Shown piece by piece: positions 49,002-57,041 of a DNA stretch of 64,000 bases. The notes below the pieces were generated by a model, which was given only the letters and a program-made list of their open reading frames with translations, was not told the origin of the DNA and ran no database searches. A program made the position numbers and the translations under genes. Positions within the stretch are counted from its first letter, which is position 1. Every line of letters starts with the position of its first letter. Source of the stretch: Chryseobacterium turcicum (GTDB lineage: Bacteria > Bacteroidota > Bacteroidia > Flavobacteriales > Weeksellaceae); NCBI RefSeq assembly GCF_021010565.1, contig NZ_JAJNAY010000001.1, forward strand, positions 1,220,001 through 1,284,000, written 5' to 3'.

Positions 49002-49382
49002 AAAATACTAAAAGCATATTTAAGTTTTATTATTTTAAATTCTATCTGATTGGCTTTTGATTTTTTCTAATCAGATTGTATAAATTAATCATATTAAAAA
49101 CAGAGAAATAAATCTGCCTAATTAGCAAAATCTGCGAGATAAATTATTTTCATTTTAATTTAAATAGGCTCTAAGGTTTTTGGATATTGAAGTTGGTGAG
49201 AATTAATATTTTAAGCTTTAATCTGTAATCAATCAATTATTGCACACAAAAAAAAAATTGTTAAAATGAAAGATGTTTTTTGTAAATTTAATCAAGGATT
49301 GTAGAGTTAAAAATCCAACATCTTGATAACTTAGGTCTGATATTTGTAAGCCTATATCAGACTCAGATGAACAATTATATTT
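49002..49382. other. Intergenic region with a degenerate dispersed element
   Basis: No gene seen. The part at about 49040-49137 is related to the palindromic element at 55297-55416. The remainder is AT-rich. A near-consensus TAAATTTA lies about 100 bp before the next ATG, with a TTG about 22 bp upstream of it, which could be the promoter of the L,D-transpeptidase gene. Confidence 0.5.
49040..49137. repeat. Degenerate copy of the AATCTGCGAG element
   Basis: TCTATCTGATTGGCTTTTGA and AGCAAAATCTGCGAGA are shared with 55297-55416, in the same order. The left CTCGCAGATT arm is lost here. Confidence 0.6.
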
Positions 49383-50411
49383 ATGAAAAAACTAACTTTG
49401 AAAAAATCAATATTTTACACTTTATTTTTTGCATTATGTCTCGTTTCTTGTAAAAAAGAGGAAGCAGTTGACCAAAATGAACAATCAGACTCACTTTCTG
49501 AAGAGATTGTAAAAAGTACCTCAAATCCAGATTCTATAAAAGTAAAACCTGTCGAAGAATCTGCTCCGCCAATGATGCAGGAAAACGGATTTTATAATGC
49601 TTTTGCCATACCAAAAGATAAAAAGCTGAGAGACTCTCTGTATGCTATTTTTAGTAAAAAATATTCTGAAAGAGAGCGATATGCAATTTTAGCATTAAAC
49701 AGATTAGATTCCAAAAGCAAATGGAATTCTGATACCTTGGTCGTTCCCGCAAAAATAGATACAACTTTAATGGCATATTCACCTTTCCCGATGCAGCTTG
49801 ATGTATTGAGTGATGTGAAGAAGTTTGTTATATTTTCATATCCTATTCAGGCTTACGGAGTGTATTCAAACGGAGCTTTAGTAAAATGGGGCCCCACAAG
49901 TATGGGTAAAAAAGCAGCTCAGACCGACAGAGGTTTAATGTTTGCTAATTGGAAAAAGAAATTGGCGATTTCCACGGTAAAAAGCGAATGGAAGCTTCCT
50001 TATAACTTCAATATTCACAATACGCATGGAATAGGATGGCATCAATATGACCTTCCGGGTTATCCTGCTTCTCATTCTTGCCTGAGATTATTATTGAATG
50101 ATGCAATTTGGCTGTACAATTATGCAGATACATGGATTTTAAATCCGGGTGGAGCAACCACAAAAGCAAAAGGCACTCCCGTAATGGTTTTCGGAGATTA
50201 TGGATGGGGAAAAAGAAAGCCTTGGAGAAATCTTTTGGATGACCCTAATGCCAATAATATTTCAGTTGAAGAAATGACCAAACTGATTCAGCCTAATGTT
50301 GAAAAAATGGTTTTCGAGCAAATCAACCGTGAGAAAGTAGCAGATTCTATAAAATCAGCTAAAGCTTCACAGGCAGCTATTCAGGAAACTGAAACTTCAG
50401 AAATTAAATAA
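49383..50411 (+). CDS. L,D-transpeptidase family lipoprotein
   Basis: 342 residues. The lipobox LCLVSC (Cys23) is followed by KKEEAVDQNEQ, an acidic stretch typical of surface-exposed flavobacterial lipoproteins. The catalytic domain (about 140-275) has THGIGWH (His215) and ASHSCLRLLL, with His231, catalytic Cys233 and Arg235. The usual SHGC is SHSC here. L,D-transpeptidases make 3-3 cross-links or attach proteins in peptidoglycan. The last 70 residues are Glu/Lys-rich and probably not part of the fold. A nested-hairpin terminator follows. Confidence 0.88.
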   Translation: MKKLTLKKSIFYTLFFALCLVSCKKEEAVDQNEQSDSLSEEIVKSTSNPDSIKVKPVEESAPPMMQENGFYNAFAIPKDKKLRDSLYAIFSKKYSERERYAILALNRLDSKSKWNSDTLVVPAKIDTTLMAYSPFPMQLDVLSDVKKFVIFSYPIQAYGVYSNGALVKWGPTSMGKKAAQTDRGLMFANWKKKLAISTVKSEWKLPYNFNIHNTHGIGWHQYDLPGYPASHSCLRLLLNDAIWLYNYADTWILNPGGATTKAKGTPVMVFGDYGWGKRKPWRNLLDDPNANNISVEEMTKLIQPNVEKMVFEQINREKVADSIKSAKASQAAIQETETSEIK

Positions 50412-50435
50412 GTTTCTCACAAAACAAACACATAA

Positions 50436-50765
50436 GTCACATTAGCTTTTAGTAAAGTTTTTGAAAACATTTAGAGCACAGTAGAGGAAATCAAAGATTT
50501 CCAAAAAACTACTGTGTTCTTTTTTGCATAATAACAATAAAACTCTTTGTGACTCATGTGTTAAAAGATTCATCGTTTTATAGTACTTAAGCCACATTAG
50601 CTTTTTAGTAAAGTTTTTGAAAATATTTAGAGCACAGTAGAGGAAATCAAAGATTTCCAAAAACTAATTTGTTCTTTTTTGTAGAATTAATAATAAAAAC
50701 TCTCTGTGACTCATGTGTTAAAAAATTCATTGCTTTATAGTACGTAAGTCATATTAGCTTTTTAC
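50436..50765. repeat. Tandem 155-157 bp noncoding repeat, two full copies and a stub
   Basis: Copy 1 is 50436-50590, copy 2 is 50591-50747, and the first 18 bases recur at 50748-50765. Shared parts include CACATTAGC, GGAAATCAAAGATTTCC and TGTGACTCATGTGTTAAAA. Copy 1 keeps a full nested hairpin that copy 2 has lost in part. Confidence 0.88.
50474..50525 (+). terminator. Nested-hairpin terminator after the L,D-transpeptidase gene
   Basis: The outer arms GAGCACAGTAG and CTACTGTGTTC (one G-U) enclose an inner hairpin GGAAATC/GATTTCC, followed by TTTTTT. It lies inside the first tandem repeat copy. Confidence 0.75.
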
Positions 50766-50772
50766 ACCAACT

Positions 50773-51303
50773 TTAAGACTCAACTATTTTTTCAAATTTT
50801 AAAGTAGATTCCTCCGCAAATTTGCGGAGTTTTTTCATTTCACCTTTCGCCTTACTTTGTCCAAATCTTGCTGCAGCGTAAGTGATAGCAATTAAAATAA
50901 GCATTAAAAATGAAGCATGCAAAGCCCAAGGATATTCGTGGCTGTTGATTTGCTTTTCTACATAATACATGGTAAAAAACGTCATCCACGAAATAGTAAA
51001 CAAGAAATAGAGAAACATAAAAAACGTCCATACTGCAGAACTTGGCCCAAAAACGCCTCTAATCACCGTAATTTCTTCATCAAGCTCAGTTCTGAGCGCT
51101 AAACAAGGTTTCCAGTAATTGTCGTCTTTGGTTAAAACAGAAATCGTTGCAACTTCGGTGTTTACATTTCCTATAAATTCATCTTTATGCTCAATTAAAT
51201 ATTTTTTTAGATTTTCGGCATACGTTTCCTTGGTGAGATGCGTGTACATTTTAAATCTCGGGCGGGTTCTTATTTTGTCTAAGGTCGTTTCTTTTGTTTC
51301 CAT
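50773..51303 (-). CDS. Two-transmembrane conserved protein of unknown function
   Basis: 176 residues. A soluble N-terminus (1-90) precedes two membrane segments (about 92-112 and 126-146) and a charged C-terminal helix (KAKGEMKKLRKFAEESTLKF). No motif is recognised. Only one base separates its ATG from the stop of the protease gene at 51305, so the two are almost surely one transcript and may act together at the membrane. Confidence 0.75.
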   Translation of the reverse strand: METKETTLDKIRTRPRFKMYTHLTKETYAENLKKYLIEHKDEFIGNVNTEVATISVLTKDDNYWKPCLALRTELDEEITVIRGVFGPSSAVWTFFMFLYFLFTISWMTFFTMYYVEKQINSHEYPWALHASFLMLILIAITYAAARFGQSKAKGEMKKLRKFAEESTLKFEKIVES

Positions 51304-51304
51304 A

Positions 51305-52630
51305 TTAATCTTGATAGGGAATTGGGTCTTCTAAGGTGAAAGAAAATTTAAGCTCCAGACCTTTTCTGTCTACAGTCATATTGATTGTTTTTCCTTCTTC
51401 AGATTTCATGATATCCATTATTTTATTGAGCGTCATATCTGAAGTTTTCTTTCCGTTGATGATGAGTAATTGGTCATCTTTTTTTAAACCTGCTTTATCT
51501 GCAGGAGAATCTTTTCTTATTCCAGAAAGAGAAAATATAGGTTTTAAAACAAATTTATATTGTAAATTACTATTAAAAGTTTGAACTTCTCCCGATGATG
51601 ATTTTTCATTTTGAGTTTTAAAAGTCAGATAATCTTTTTCCCATTGTAGACCGTCTTGTTTAAAATCGAGTCCGCTCATATTAAAATGGAATGGATCATC
51701 ATAATTTTTGTTTTTTCTAAGATATAATTTTTCGTTTTTGTAATCAAAAGCTACCGTAAATCTTCGCATAATCTCTCCTCCAATAGAGCCTTTTCTGTCT
51801 TTTGCTAAATTAATATGCTGAATAGAAAACTCGTCAGGCATTGCAGTAAGAGGTTTCTCAAACTTAAAATCGCCCAGATTAAGTTGATGAATTCGGCTTC
51901 TTTTGCCATAAATATCTCCATTAAAACCTCTTCCCAAATAATCTTCAATATTGGGTCTGTTGTAAACAAAATCTTTAATTAAAACAGGAAACAACCAGAT
52001 TGGGTCGCTGTTCCCAATATCGATAAGCAGTTTTGAAGTTTTTTTTTCGTTGGTCATTTCTACATCAGCCATGATGTAAGGCTTGTTTTTTTCAACAGAA
52101 ATGTGAAAAGCATCAAACTTTTTTATTTTCTTTTCAAAAAGTGCGCGGTCTTTAAAAACGGTAATTTTTTTTGAAGTGTAATCGATAATAATAGGGTAGT
52201 CCTTAAAAAAATGATAGCCTATAAACCCATTTACAGGAATTCCTATATGGGACGAAATGTTAAATTCTTCATCCTGAATAATATAAACCATCAAAGAATC
52301 GTTGATGAAATTTTTTCCTATTTTTCCGGTATTTAAATCAGATTTATATCCCTCAATACTTTTATTACCACCAAGTCCGGAAAATTTCATTTTTTCCATG
52401 GTACCTAGCTTTATTTCTTTGTTTTCGAGGCTGAAAATTGTGTTTTCTGTTACACCGGTATCCAGCATAAAGGTAAGGTCGGCTCCATTAATATTAATAG
52501 GAATGAAGATTAAATTATTAATGAGTTTAAAAGGAATGACGACTTTATTTTCATCTTTAATCTCAAAATTATTTTGAGCATTAATGAAAATGCTATACAA
52601 TAAAATCAATATTAAAAATCGTATTTTCAT
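51305..52630 (-). CDS. Retropepsin-like aspartic protease with PDZ domain
   Basis: 441 residues. Signal peptide 1-19 (ending IFINAQ). Two aspartic motifs, LDTG with Asp57 (FMLDTGV) and LLIDIGNS with Asp204, divide the protein into two similar halves, as in pepsin-like single-chain enzymes. A PDZ domain (about 345-430, GIRKDSPADKAGLKKDDQLL) follows. It should act in the periplasm or envelope on peptide substrates. The second motif is DIG instead of DTG, so activity should be tested rather than assumed. Its stop nearly touches the start of the two-TM gene at 50773-51303. Confidence 0.87.
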   Translation of the reverse strand: MKIRFLILILLYSIFINAQNNFEIKDENKVVIPFKLINNLIFIPININGADLTFMLDTGVTENTIFSLENKEIKLGTMEKMKFSGLGGNKSIEGYKSDLNTGKIGKNFINDSLMVYIIQDEEFNISSHIGIPVNGFIGYHFFKDYPIIIDYTSKKITVFKDRALFEKKIKKFDAFHISVEKNKPYIMADVEMTNEKKTSKLLIDIGNSDPIWLFPVLIKDFVYNRPNIEDYLGRGFNGDIYGKRSRIHQLNLGDFKFEKPLTAMPDEFSIQHINLAKDRKGSIGGEIMRRFTVAFDYKNEKLYLRKNKNYDDPFHFNMSGLDFKQDGLQWEKDYLTFKTQNEKSSSGEVQTFNSNLQYKFVLKPIFSLSGIRKDSPADKAGLKKDDQLLIINGKKTSDMTLNKIMDIMKSEEGKTINMTVDRKGLELKFSFTLEDPIPYQD

Positions 52631-52662
52631 TCATTGAATTTAGTGAAATATATGATATTATA

Positions 52663-52692
52663 CAAAAAAAACATTCTTTTATAAGAATGTTT
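52663..52692 (-). terminator. Terminator after the alpha/beta hydrolase gene
   Basis: AAACATTCTT and AAGAATGTTT form a stem that on the minus strand ends in eight T. It lies 34 bp downstream of the stop at 52726. Confidence 0.75.
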
Positions 52693-52725
52693 AGTATTTT
52701 GAAAATTGAAAATGATTTTTAAATA

Positions 52726-53364
52726 TTATTTTGAGAAAAATTCCATCAAGTCGATGTAGTTTTTTTGATTAACCCCATGACCGCTCATATATTCTCTGAA
52801 TGTAAAATAGCAGCTCAAATCATACAGCAAATCTGCAGCTTTTCTTCCCCATTCCATTGGGATAATTGCATCGTCGCTTCCGTGAGATACAAAAAAGCGG
52901 AGATTTTCCAGTTTCTTTTTATCTTTCACAATATCCGTCAATAATTTCTCTTCAGGATAAGCACTTAGACAAGCAACATAATTAAAAAGCTCAGGGTATT
53001 TTAAAGCTAAACTGTAGCACAAAATTCCCCCTTGGCTGAAGCCACAAAGATGAGTTTTATTTTTTGTAAGACCATATTTGTTGGTAATCGCCATGATGTT
53101 TGCTAAAATACTTTCTAATACTTCTTTAGCTTGGTCGATATCTATAAATTGTTCAGGATTATTAAAATCAATATCAAACCAAGAATATCCTTCAAATTGA
53201 GTGGCTTTTGGAGCTCTGAAACTCACAATAATCCAGTCTGCAGGAAGGCTTTCTCTGAAACTGAAAAGGTCTTGTTCATTGCTGCCATAGCCGTGAAGCA
53301 TAAAAAGAATGGGAGTGATGGGACTAATATGTTCGGGTTCTCTTACGATGTAATCTAAATTCAT
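52726..53364 (-). CDS. Alpha/beta hydrolase, phospholipase/carboxylesterase family
   Basis: 212 residues from the ATG at 53364. An in-frame ATG 28 codons upstream would add an unlikely Tyr/Phe/Lys-rich leader, so it was not used. LMLHGYGSNEQDL is the oxyanion-hole strand, and LCGFSQGG holds the nucleophile Ser in G-F-S-Q-G. HGSDDAIIP and SGHGV give the Asp and His of the triad. This is the carboxylesterase/thioesterase-like family of EstB/YpfH type. Cytoplasmic, substrate unknown. Confidence 0.85.
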   Translation of the reverse strand: MNLDYIVREPEHISPITPILFMLHGYGSNEQDLFSFRESLPADWIIVSFRAPKATQFEGYSWFDIDFNNPEQFIDIDQAKEVLESILANIMAITNKYGLTKNKTHLCGFSQGGILCYSLALKYPELFNYVACLSAYPEEKLLTDIVKDKKKLENLRFFVSHGSDDAIIPMEWGRKAADLLYDLSCYFTFREYMSGHGVNQKNYIDLMEFFSK

Positions 53365-53553
53365 AAAGCAAAGATAATAATATTGAGTTATTTTAAAATG
53401 ATAATTTTTGAAGCTGATAATGAGTTTGAAATAATAATAAGGTACCAAAAAATCTGTTCCTAATGCGGTTCTCGTCTTTTATTGATTTGATAGTATTTAG
53501 AAATCTTTATTGGAAAATTTTCATAAAAGTTATTTTTATATTGATAAAAAACC

Positions 53554-53561
53554 TATATTTG
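53554..53561 (+). promoter_or_regulatory. Bacteroidota-type -7 element (TATATTTG)
   Basis: TATATTTG lies 26 bp before the ATG at 53588. A start at 53510 would lie upstream of this promoter, so it supports the shorter reading frame. Confidence 0.45.
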
Positions 53562-53587
53562 AAACATTAAAAAATCTATTTGGAGAA

Positions 53588-54031
53588 ATGAAGCAATTTT
53601 ACAAATCAAAAAATTTACTTAGACTTTCATTTTTAGCAGCGATATTATTTTCGACAGCTACTGTTTCTAATTCTTGTAAAGACGATGACGAAGACGAGTT
53701 TCAAGACCACTTGGTACAGTTTGAGGCAAAAATAGTTAATGGCGGTACAGGTGCTAATCCTCCTCTAAGTACTTTCAAGACAATCATCAGCCAGGTAGGA
53801 ATAAAGCAGGAACAATTATTTGACTCTCCTGGATTGGTTTGGACGAGCGGTGAGTTTTTTGTAAACTCTAGCCAGTCACAATTAAATCTAGCGGCAAATG
53901 CAAACCTTTTAAATACTGATTCTAAACTGATTGTTTCAATCTACATCGATGGAGAAGTTGCAAAAACAGATACTATTCAAGGTAGCGGGACTAAAAACGT
54001 TGCAGTAGCACATAGTTTCCTAGAATTATAA
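53588..54031 (+). CDS. Putative surface lipoprotein
   Basis: 147 residues from the ATG at 53588, preferred over an upstream in-frame ATG (53510) because it starts a normal lipoprotein signal and follows a promoter-like TATATTTG. The lipobox is SNSC and the next residues KDDDEDEF are an acidic lipoprotein export signal, as used for surface exposure in Bacteroidota. The rest (about 37-147) is a beta-rich domain with no recognised family. A strong terminator follows. Confidence 0.72.
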   Translation: MKQFYKSKNLLRLSFLAAILFSTATVSNSCKDDDEDEFQDHLVQFEAKIVNGGTGANPPLSTFKTIISQVGIKQEQLFDSPGLVWTSGEFFVNSSQSQLNLAANANLLNTDSKLIVSIYIDGEVAKTDTIQGSGTKNVAVAHSFLEL

Positions 54032-54051
54032 TTAATATCAATTTATAATAC

Positions 54052-54088
54052 AAAAAAGCACCTCTATACTGCAGAGGTGCTTTTTTTT
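54052..54088 (+). terminator. Bidirectional terminator between convergent genes
   Basis: GCACCTCT and AGAGGTGC form the stem, extended by A6 on the left and T8 on the right. It serves the lipoprotein gene ending at 54031 and the minus-strand gene ending at 54101. Confidence 0.9.
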
Positions 54089-54100
54089 GTGTTTTAGAAT

Positions 54101-54712
54101 TTAATGTTTTATAAAAATATTAAATTCATTTCTGATAAGAGTTAGCAATTCTTTAAGTGAAAGTAATTCATCAACATTGGGATATATTTCTAAATAAGAT
54201 TCAGGACTAAAATAGGTAAACTCATTTTCTACTTTACCATTTTTAATTTTCACATAAAAAGATGCCCCATCTACAATAGCAATTTTAGAATAAGATGAAA
54301 GCAATTCTCCGTCTTCAATCTGATATTCTTTTTTGACTGTTTTTAGTTTGTATTGAAACGCTTCCCATTGAGGAAGATGAATAACTTGAGTGTCGAGAAT
54401 TTGCAACCAAATCATTTCCAGATTTTTCAAAGAATTTAATGTAGACTTCCTTGTCCTGATTGTTATTTCATCTTTATTATTTTTTGAAGCAACGGTGTTG
54501 TAAAATTCAGCTTTCCAGTTTTCATTGTCATCCTGATACAATCTAAAAAGTTCTAAACCGGTAGAAGTTTGGTAATCTTTATAAACCCGAATTTCCTGAT
54601 TATTAAATTTTAGATTTTCAATTTTCAAAATTTTATCATATTTCAGGTTGTTTTGACTCAACAAAAAATTGAATGGGATAATCAGAAAGCAGAAAAATAA
54701 ATATCGAGTCAT
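54101..54712 (-). CDS. Secreted protein of unknown function
   Basis: 203 residues. Signal peptide about 1-19 (ending NFLLSQ). The mature part is mixed and rich in Asn, Lys and Glu with no motif I can name. It starts 8 bp after the stop at 54721 of the preceding gene, so the two form an operon. Confidence 0.65.
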   Translation of the reverse strand: MTRYLFFCFLIIPFNFLLSQNNLKYDKILKIENLKFNNQEIRVYKDYQTSTGLELFRLYQDDNENWKAEFYNTVASKNNKDEITIRTRKSTLNSLKNLEMIWLQILDTQVIHLPQWEAFQYKLKTVKKEYQIEDGELLSSYSKIAIVDGASFYVKIKNGKVENEFTYFSPESYLEIYPNVDELLSLKELLTLIRNEFNIFIKH

Positions 54713-54720
54713 AATTTTAA

Positions 54721-55227
54721 TTATCTTAAATTTCTTACCGTCACTTCAGGTTTTTCACCTTGTGGAACAATAAAGATGGCATTATCATTAATAGTATCTC
54801 CGGAATCAAAATAATAACTTCCAATGACAGGAAGTATATTGGTAACCGATTTTCCAGACTTGTCGTATGCGGTGTAAGATACATTAATCAACTGGGTTTT
54901 CATTTTTAGTTGAATTTTTTTAGAGGTCAGTTTTGCTCCCGTAGCATTTACGCAATCGAGTTCTACAATTCCGGTATCCATTACAATTTGAGGATAAGAG
55001 GTGAGTCTTATATTGTAAGATTTGTCTGATGTATTTTTTACAGAAGCTGATACTTTGTAGCGGTCAAAGTTTTTTCCTCCGGCTTGTATACTTTCTTTGT
55101 TGAGAATGTTAAAGCTCACTTTCATTCCGTTGATATCTACAGTTTCTCCGTCAGATATTTTCTGGGCTTTAAAACTTCCGAAGCTTAAGAAGGTGAGAAA
55201 AAGAAACAGAGTAATTGAGTTTTTCAT
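54721..55227 (-). CDS. Secreted protein of unknown function, beta-sandwich-like
   Basis: 168 residues. Signal peptide 1-21 (ending SFKAQ). The remainder alternates strands (MKVSFNIL, RYKVSASVKNTS, YNIRLTSYPQIVM) in a way that suggests an Ig-like sandwich. No family was recognised. It is the first gene of the pair with 54101. Confidence 0.65.
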   Translation of the reverse strand: MKNSITLFLFLTFLSFGSFKAQKISDGETVDINGMKVSFNILNKESIQAGGKNFDRYKVSASVKNTSDKSYNIRLTSYPQIVMDTGIVELDCVNATGAKLTSKKIQLKMKTQLINVSYTAYDKSGKSVTNILPVIGSYYFDSGDTINDNAIFIVPQGEKPEVTVRNLR

Positions 55228-55296
55228 AGCTTATTTTTAAATTGGTTATTCGTTTAAATTTACAAAATAAAAAGCTTCTGAATTCTTAATGTTCTA

Positions 55297-55416
55297 AATT
55301 CTATATGATTGGCTTTAATTTTTTATAATCAGTTTTTATATAACTCTCGCAGATTACAGAGATTAAGCAGATGGAAAATAGAGATATTAATCTGCTTAAT
55401 CAGCAAAATCTGCGAG
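55297..55416. repeat. Dispersed palindromic element, best-preserved copy
   Basis: CTCGCAGATTACAGAGATTA at 55346 pairs with TAATCAGCAAAATCTGCGAG ending at 55416, around about 20 bases; the arms match at most positions over 28 bp. An upstream AAATTCTATATGATTGGCTT part is shared with the copy at 49040. No coding content. Confidence 0.75.
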
Positions 55417-55456
55417 AATTAAATAATTTTTCAATTAAACAAACTCTGAATTAAAA

Positions 55457-56473
55457 TTATTTGATTTCCGCAATCCACTCTGCACCGCTGATATCAGTCA
55501 ATTTAATCATTGAAACTTTTCCGGATAGAGAAGAATTATCTTTCAAATCAATCATTAAATCAGCTTTTGCACCTAGGGGAATAATTAAACTGTGCTTTCC
55601 AGGCTTTACTTTTGCCACATAATGATTGTGAATTTTTTCTTTAGAAAACTTTGAAAGCTCAACGCCATTCATTGATTGAATCACTTCCCCATTTTCATTT
55701 AATAACTCGATTCCGATAAGAAAAGAGCCGTACACATCGACACCTTCCGTTCTGTAAACCTCAAACTTTACCTGCGACGGATTGATTTTTATATTGGAAA
55801 TTTCCACCTTTGGTTTTACAGATTTATTATGCAGCGTTCCAAAAACACCCCCATGAAAATACTGATTGGTGTATAAGGTAAGTCCAAAAATAAGCAGCGA
55901 ACCTACAAGTACAAAACGTTTAATGTTTTTAAGAGGGAGTACACCAGAACCCAGATAAGTAAACCATTTTTTATGGGTGAAACGGTATCCTTTATTTTTA
56001 AAATAGTGGTCTAAAGAATAAGTTCCACTGCCTGTAAGAAAAAGGGTGAAACCGCAGGCGATTCCCAAAACTCCGATTTGCCATTCGTCTAAACAGGTTG
56101 TTCCTATCCAGCCAGAACCGAGTAAAATCCCCATTGCCAAGGCAAAAACTCCTGCAGCCATTAGTCTTGTGAACAAGCCTAGGATAATAAATAATCCTAC
56201 AATAGCTTCAATGATGGTAAAGCTTACCATGGAAGTATGAAGAGCATCCGGATGAGTCACCAGATATTCAATAATGGGTTTTATTCCTAAAGCATTGGGT
56301 AAAAAATGATTGAATTTTTCGCCAATATATCCGGCTTCATCGGGAATGAGTTTGTTTTCAAGGATGAGTCTGCGCCAGAAAGCCGAAAAGTAGGTCCAGC
56401 CAATTACAAGGCGGATTGATAATGTATATAAACCAGCCATATCAGCAGGCTGATTGGTCATATTTTTTGTCAT
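55457..56473 (-). CDS. DoxD-DoxA fusion, thiosulfate:quinone oxidoreductase small-subunit-like protein
   Basis: 338 residues. Residues about 15-165 have four or more membrane segments with LSIRLVIGWTYFSAFWRR and FLTGSGTYSLDHYF, as in the DoxD (TQO small subunit) family, a branch of DoxX. One further membrane segment (about 187-205) leads to a C-terminal beta domain (about 225-338, VKFEVYRTEGVDVYGSFLIG) like DoxA. In archaea the two are separate subunits that oxidise thiosulfate. Whether this bacterial fusion does so is unproven; a general envelope redox role is also possible. A small membrane-anchored gene lies 49 bp upstream. Confidence 0.8.
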   Translation of the reverse strand: MTKNMTNQPADMAGLYTLSIRLVIGWTYFSAFWRRLILENKLIPDEAGYIGEKFNHFLPNALGIKPIIEYLVTHPDALHTSMVSFTIIEAIVGLFIILGLFTRLMAAGVFALAMGILLGSGWIGTTCLDEWQIGVLGIACGFTLFLTGSGTYSLDHYFKNKGYRFTHKKWFTYLGSGVLPLKNIKRFVLVGSLLIFGLTLYTNQYFHGGVFGTLHNKSVKPKVEISNIKINPSQVKFEVYRTEGVDVYGSFLIGIELLNENGEVIQSMNGVELSKFSKEKIHNHYVAKVKPGKHSLIIPLGAKADLMIDLKDNSSLSGKVSMIKLTDISGAEWIAEIK

Positions 56474-56522
56474 TAAAGTTTATTTTAAAAGATTGATTGT
56501 GAAAATTGATTTAGAACTAAGT

Positions 56523-56900
56523 CTAAACAAGATTCAATTTCAAACGTTTAAATAAAATATACTTTGGAGGACTGTTCCCGGAAGTGTTTCCAGAATACGA
56601 TTTTTGAGAAAAAGTATGCTTCTCAGAATTTAAATTGACCGATTGTAAAAAACCAGAAAATGGAATTTGTTTAAACTTAAAATCAGATTTTGAAACTGAA
56701 ACTTTTGTAGAAGAATGAAAACTCTGGCAACCAGAAAATGAGGATGCTGTAGTTTTTATTTTATTAAGAGCACTGATGTGCTGGATATCAAAAATGTCCA
56801 AAACCTCCCTCTTTAATGAACAGGGAGATAACGAAAACGCTACAGCAAGCATTATTACAATGGCTCTGTATATTTTCATATGGGATTTTAATTTTGACAT
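56523..56900 (-). CDS. Small secreted or anchored protein of unknown function
   Basis: 125 residues from the ATG at 56900; a second ATG at 56879 begins directly with the hydrophobic segment and is also possible. An N-terminal hydrophobic stretch (about 10-28) is followed by CSLKREVLDIFDI and a Ser/Lys-rich region with a second Cys (FSGCQ). No family recognised. In the same direction and just upstream of the DoxDA-like gene, probably in one operon with it. Confidence 0.6.
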   Translation of the reverse strand: MSKLKSHMKIYRAIVIMLAVAFSLSPCSLKREVLDIFDIQHISALNKIKTTASSFSGCQSFHSSTKVSVSKSDFKFKQIPFSGFLQSVNLNSEKHTFSQKSYSGNTSGNSPPKYILFKRLKLNLV

Positions 56901-57041
56901 CGTTACAAAACTACGGTTTTCAAAATTAAAAGTGCTACACTCAAAAAAATATTTGAAAACATGATATTGAAGCACGCCATCACAACTTCCATATTTCTTA
57001 TCTTTGTCTCTCTTTAAAGCAATAAAATACCCTTACTTCAA

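Noticed and set aside
50442..50660. 72-residue minus-strand open frame
   Set aside because: It runs across the tandem 155-bp repeat and the terminator hairpin, and its two halves encode the same words (EIFDFLYCALN) only because of the duplication.
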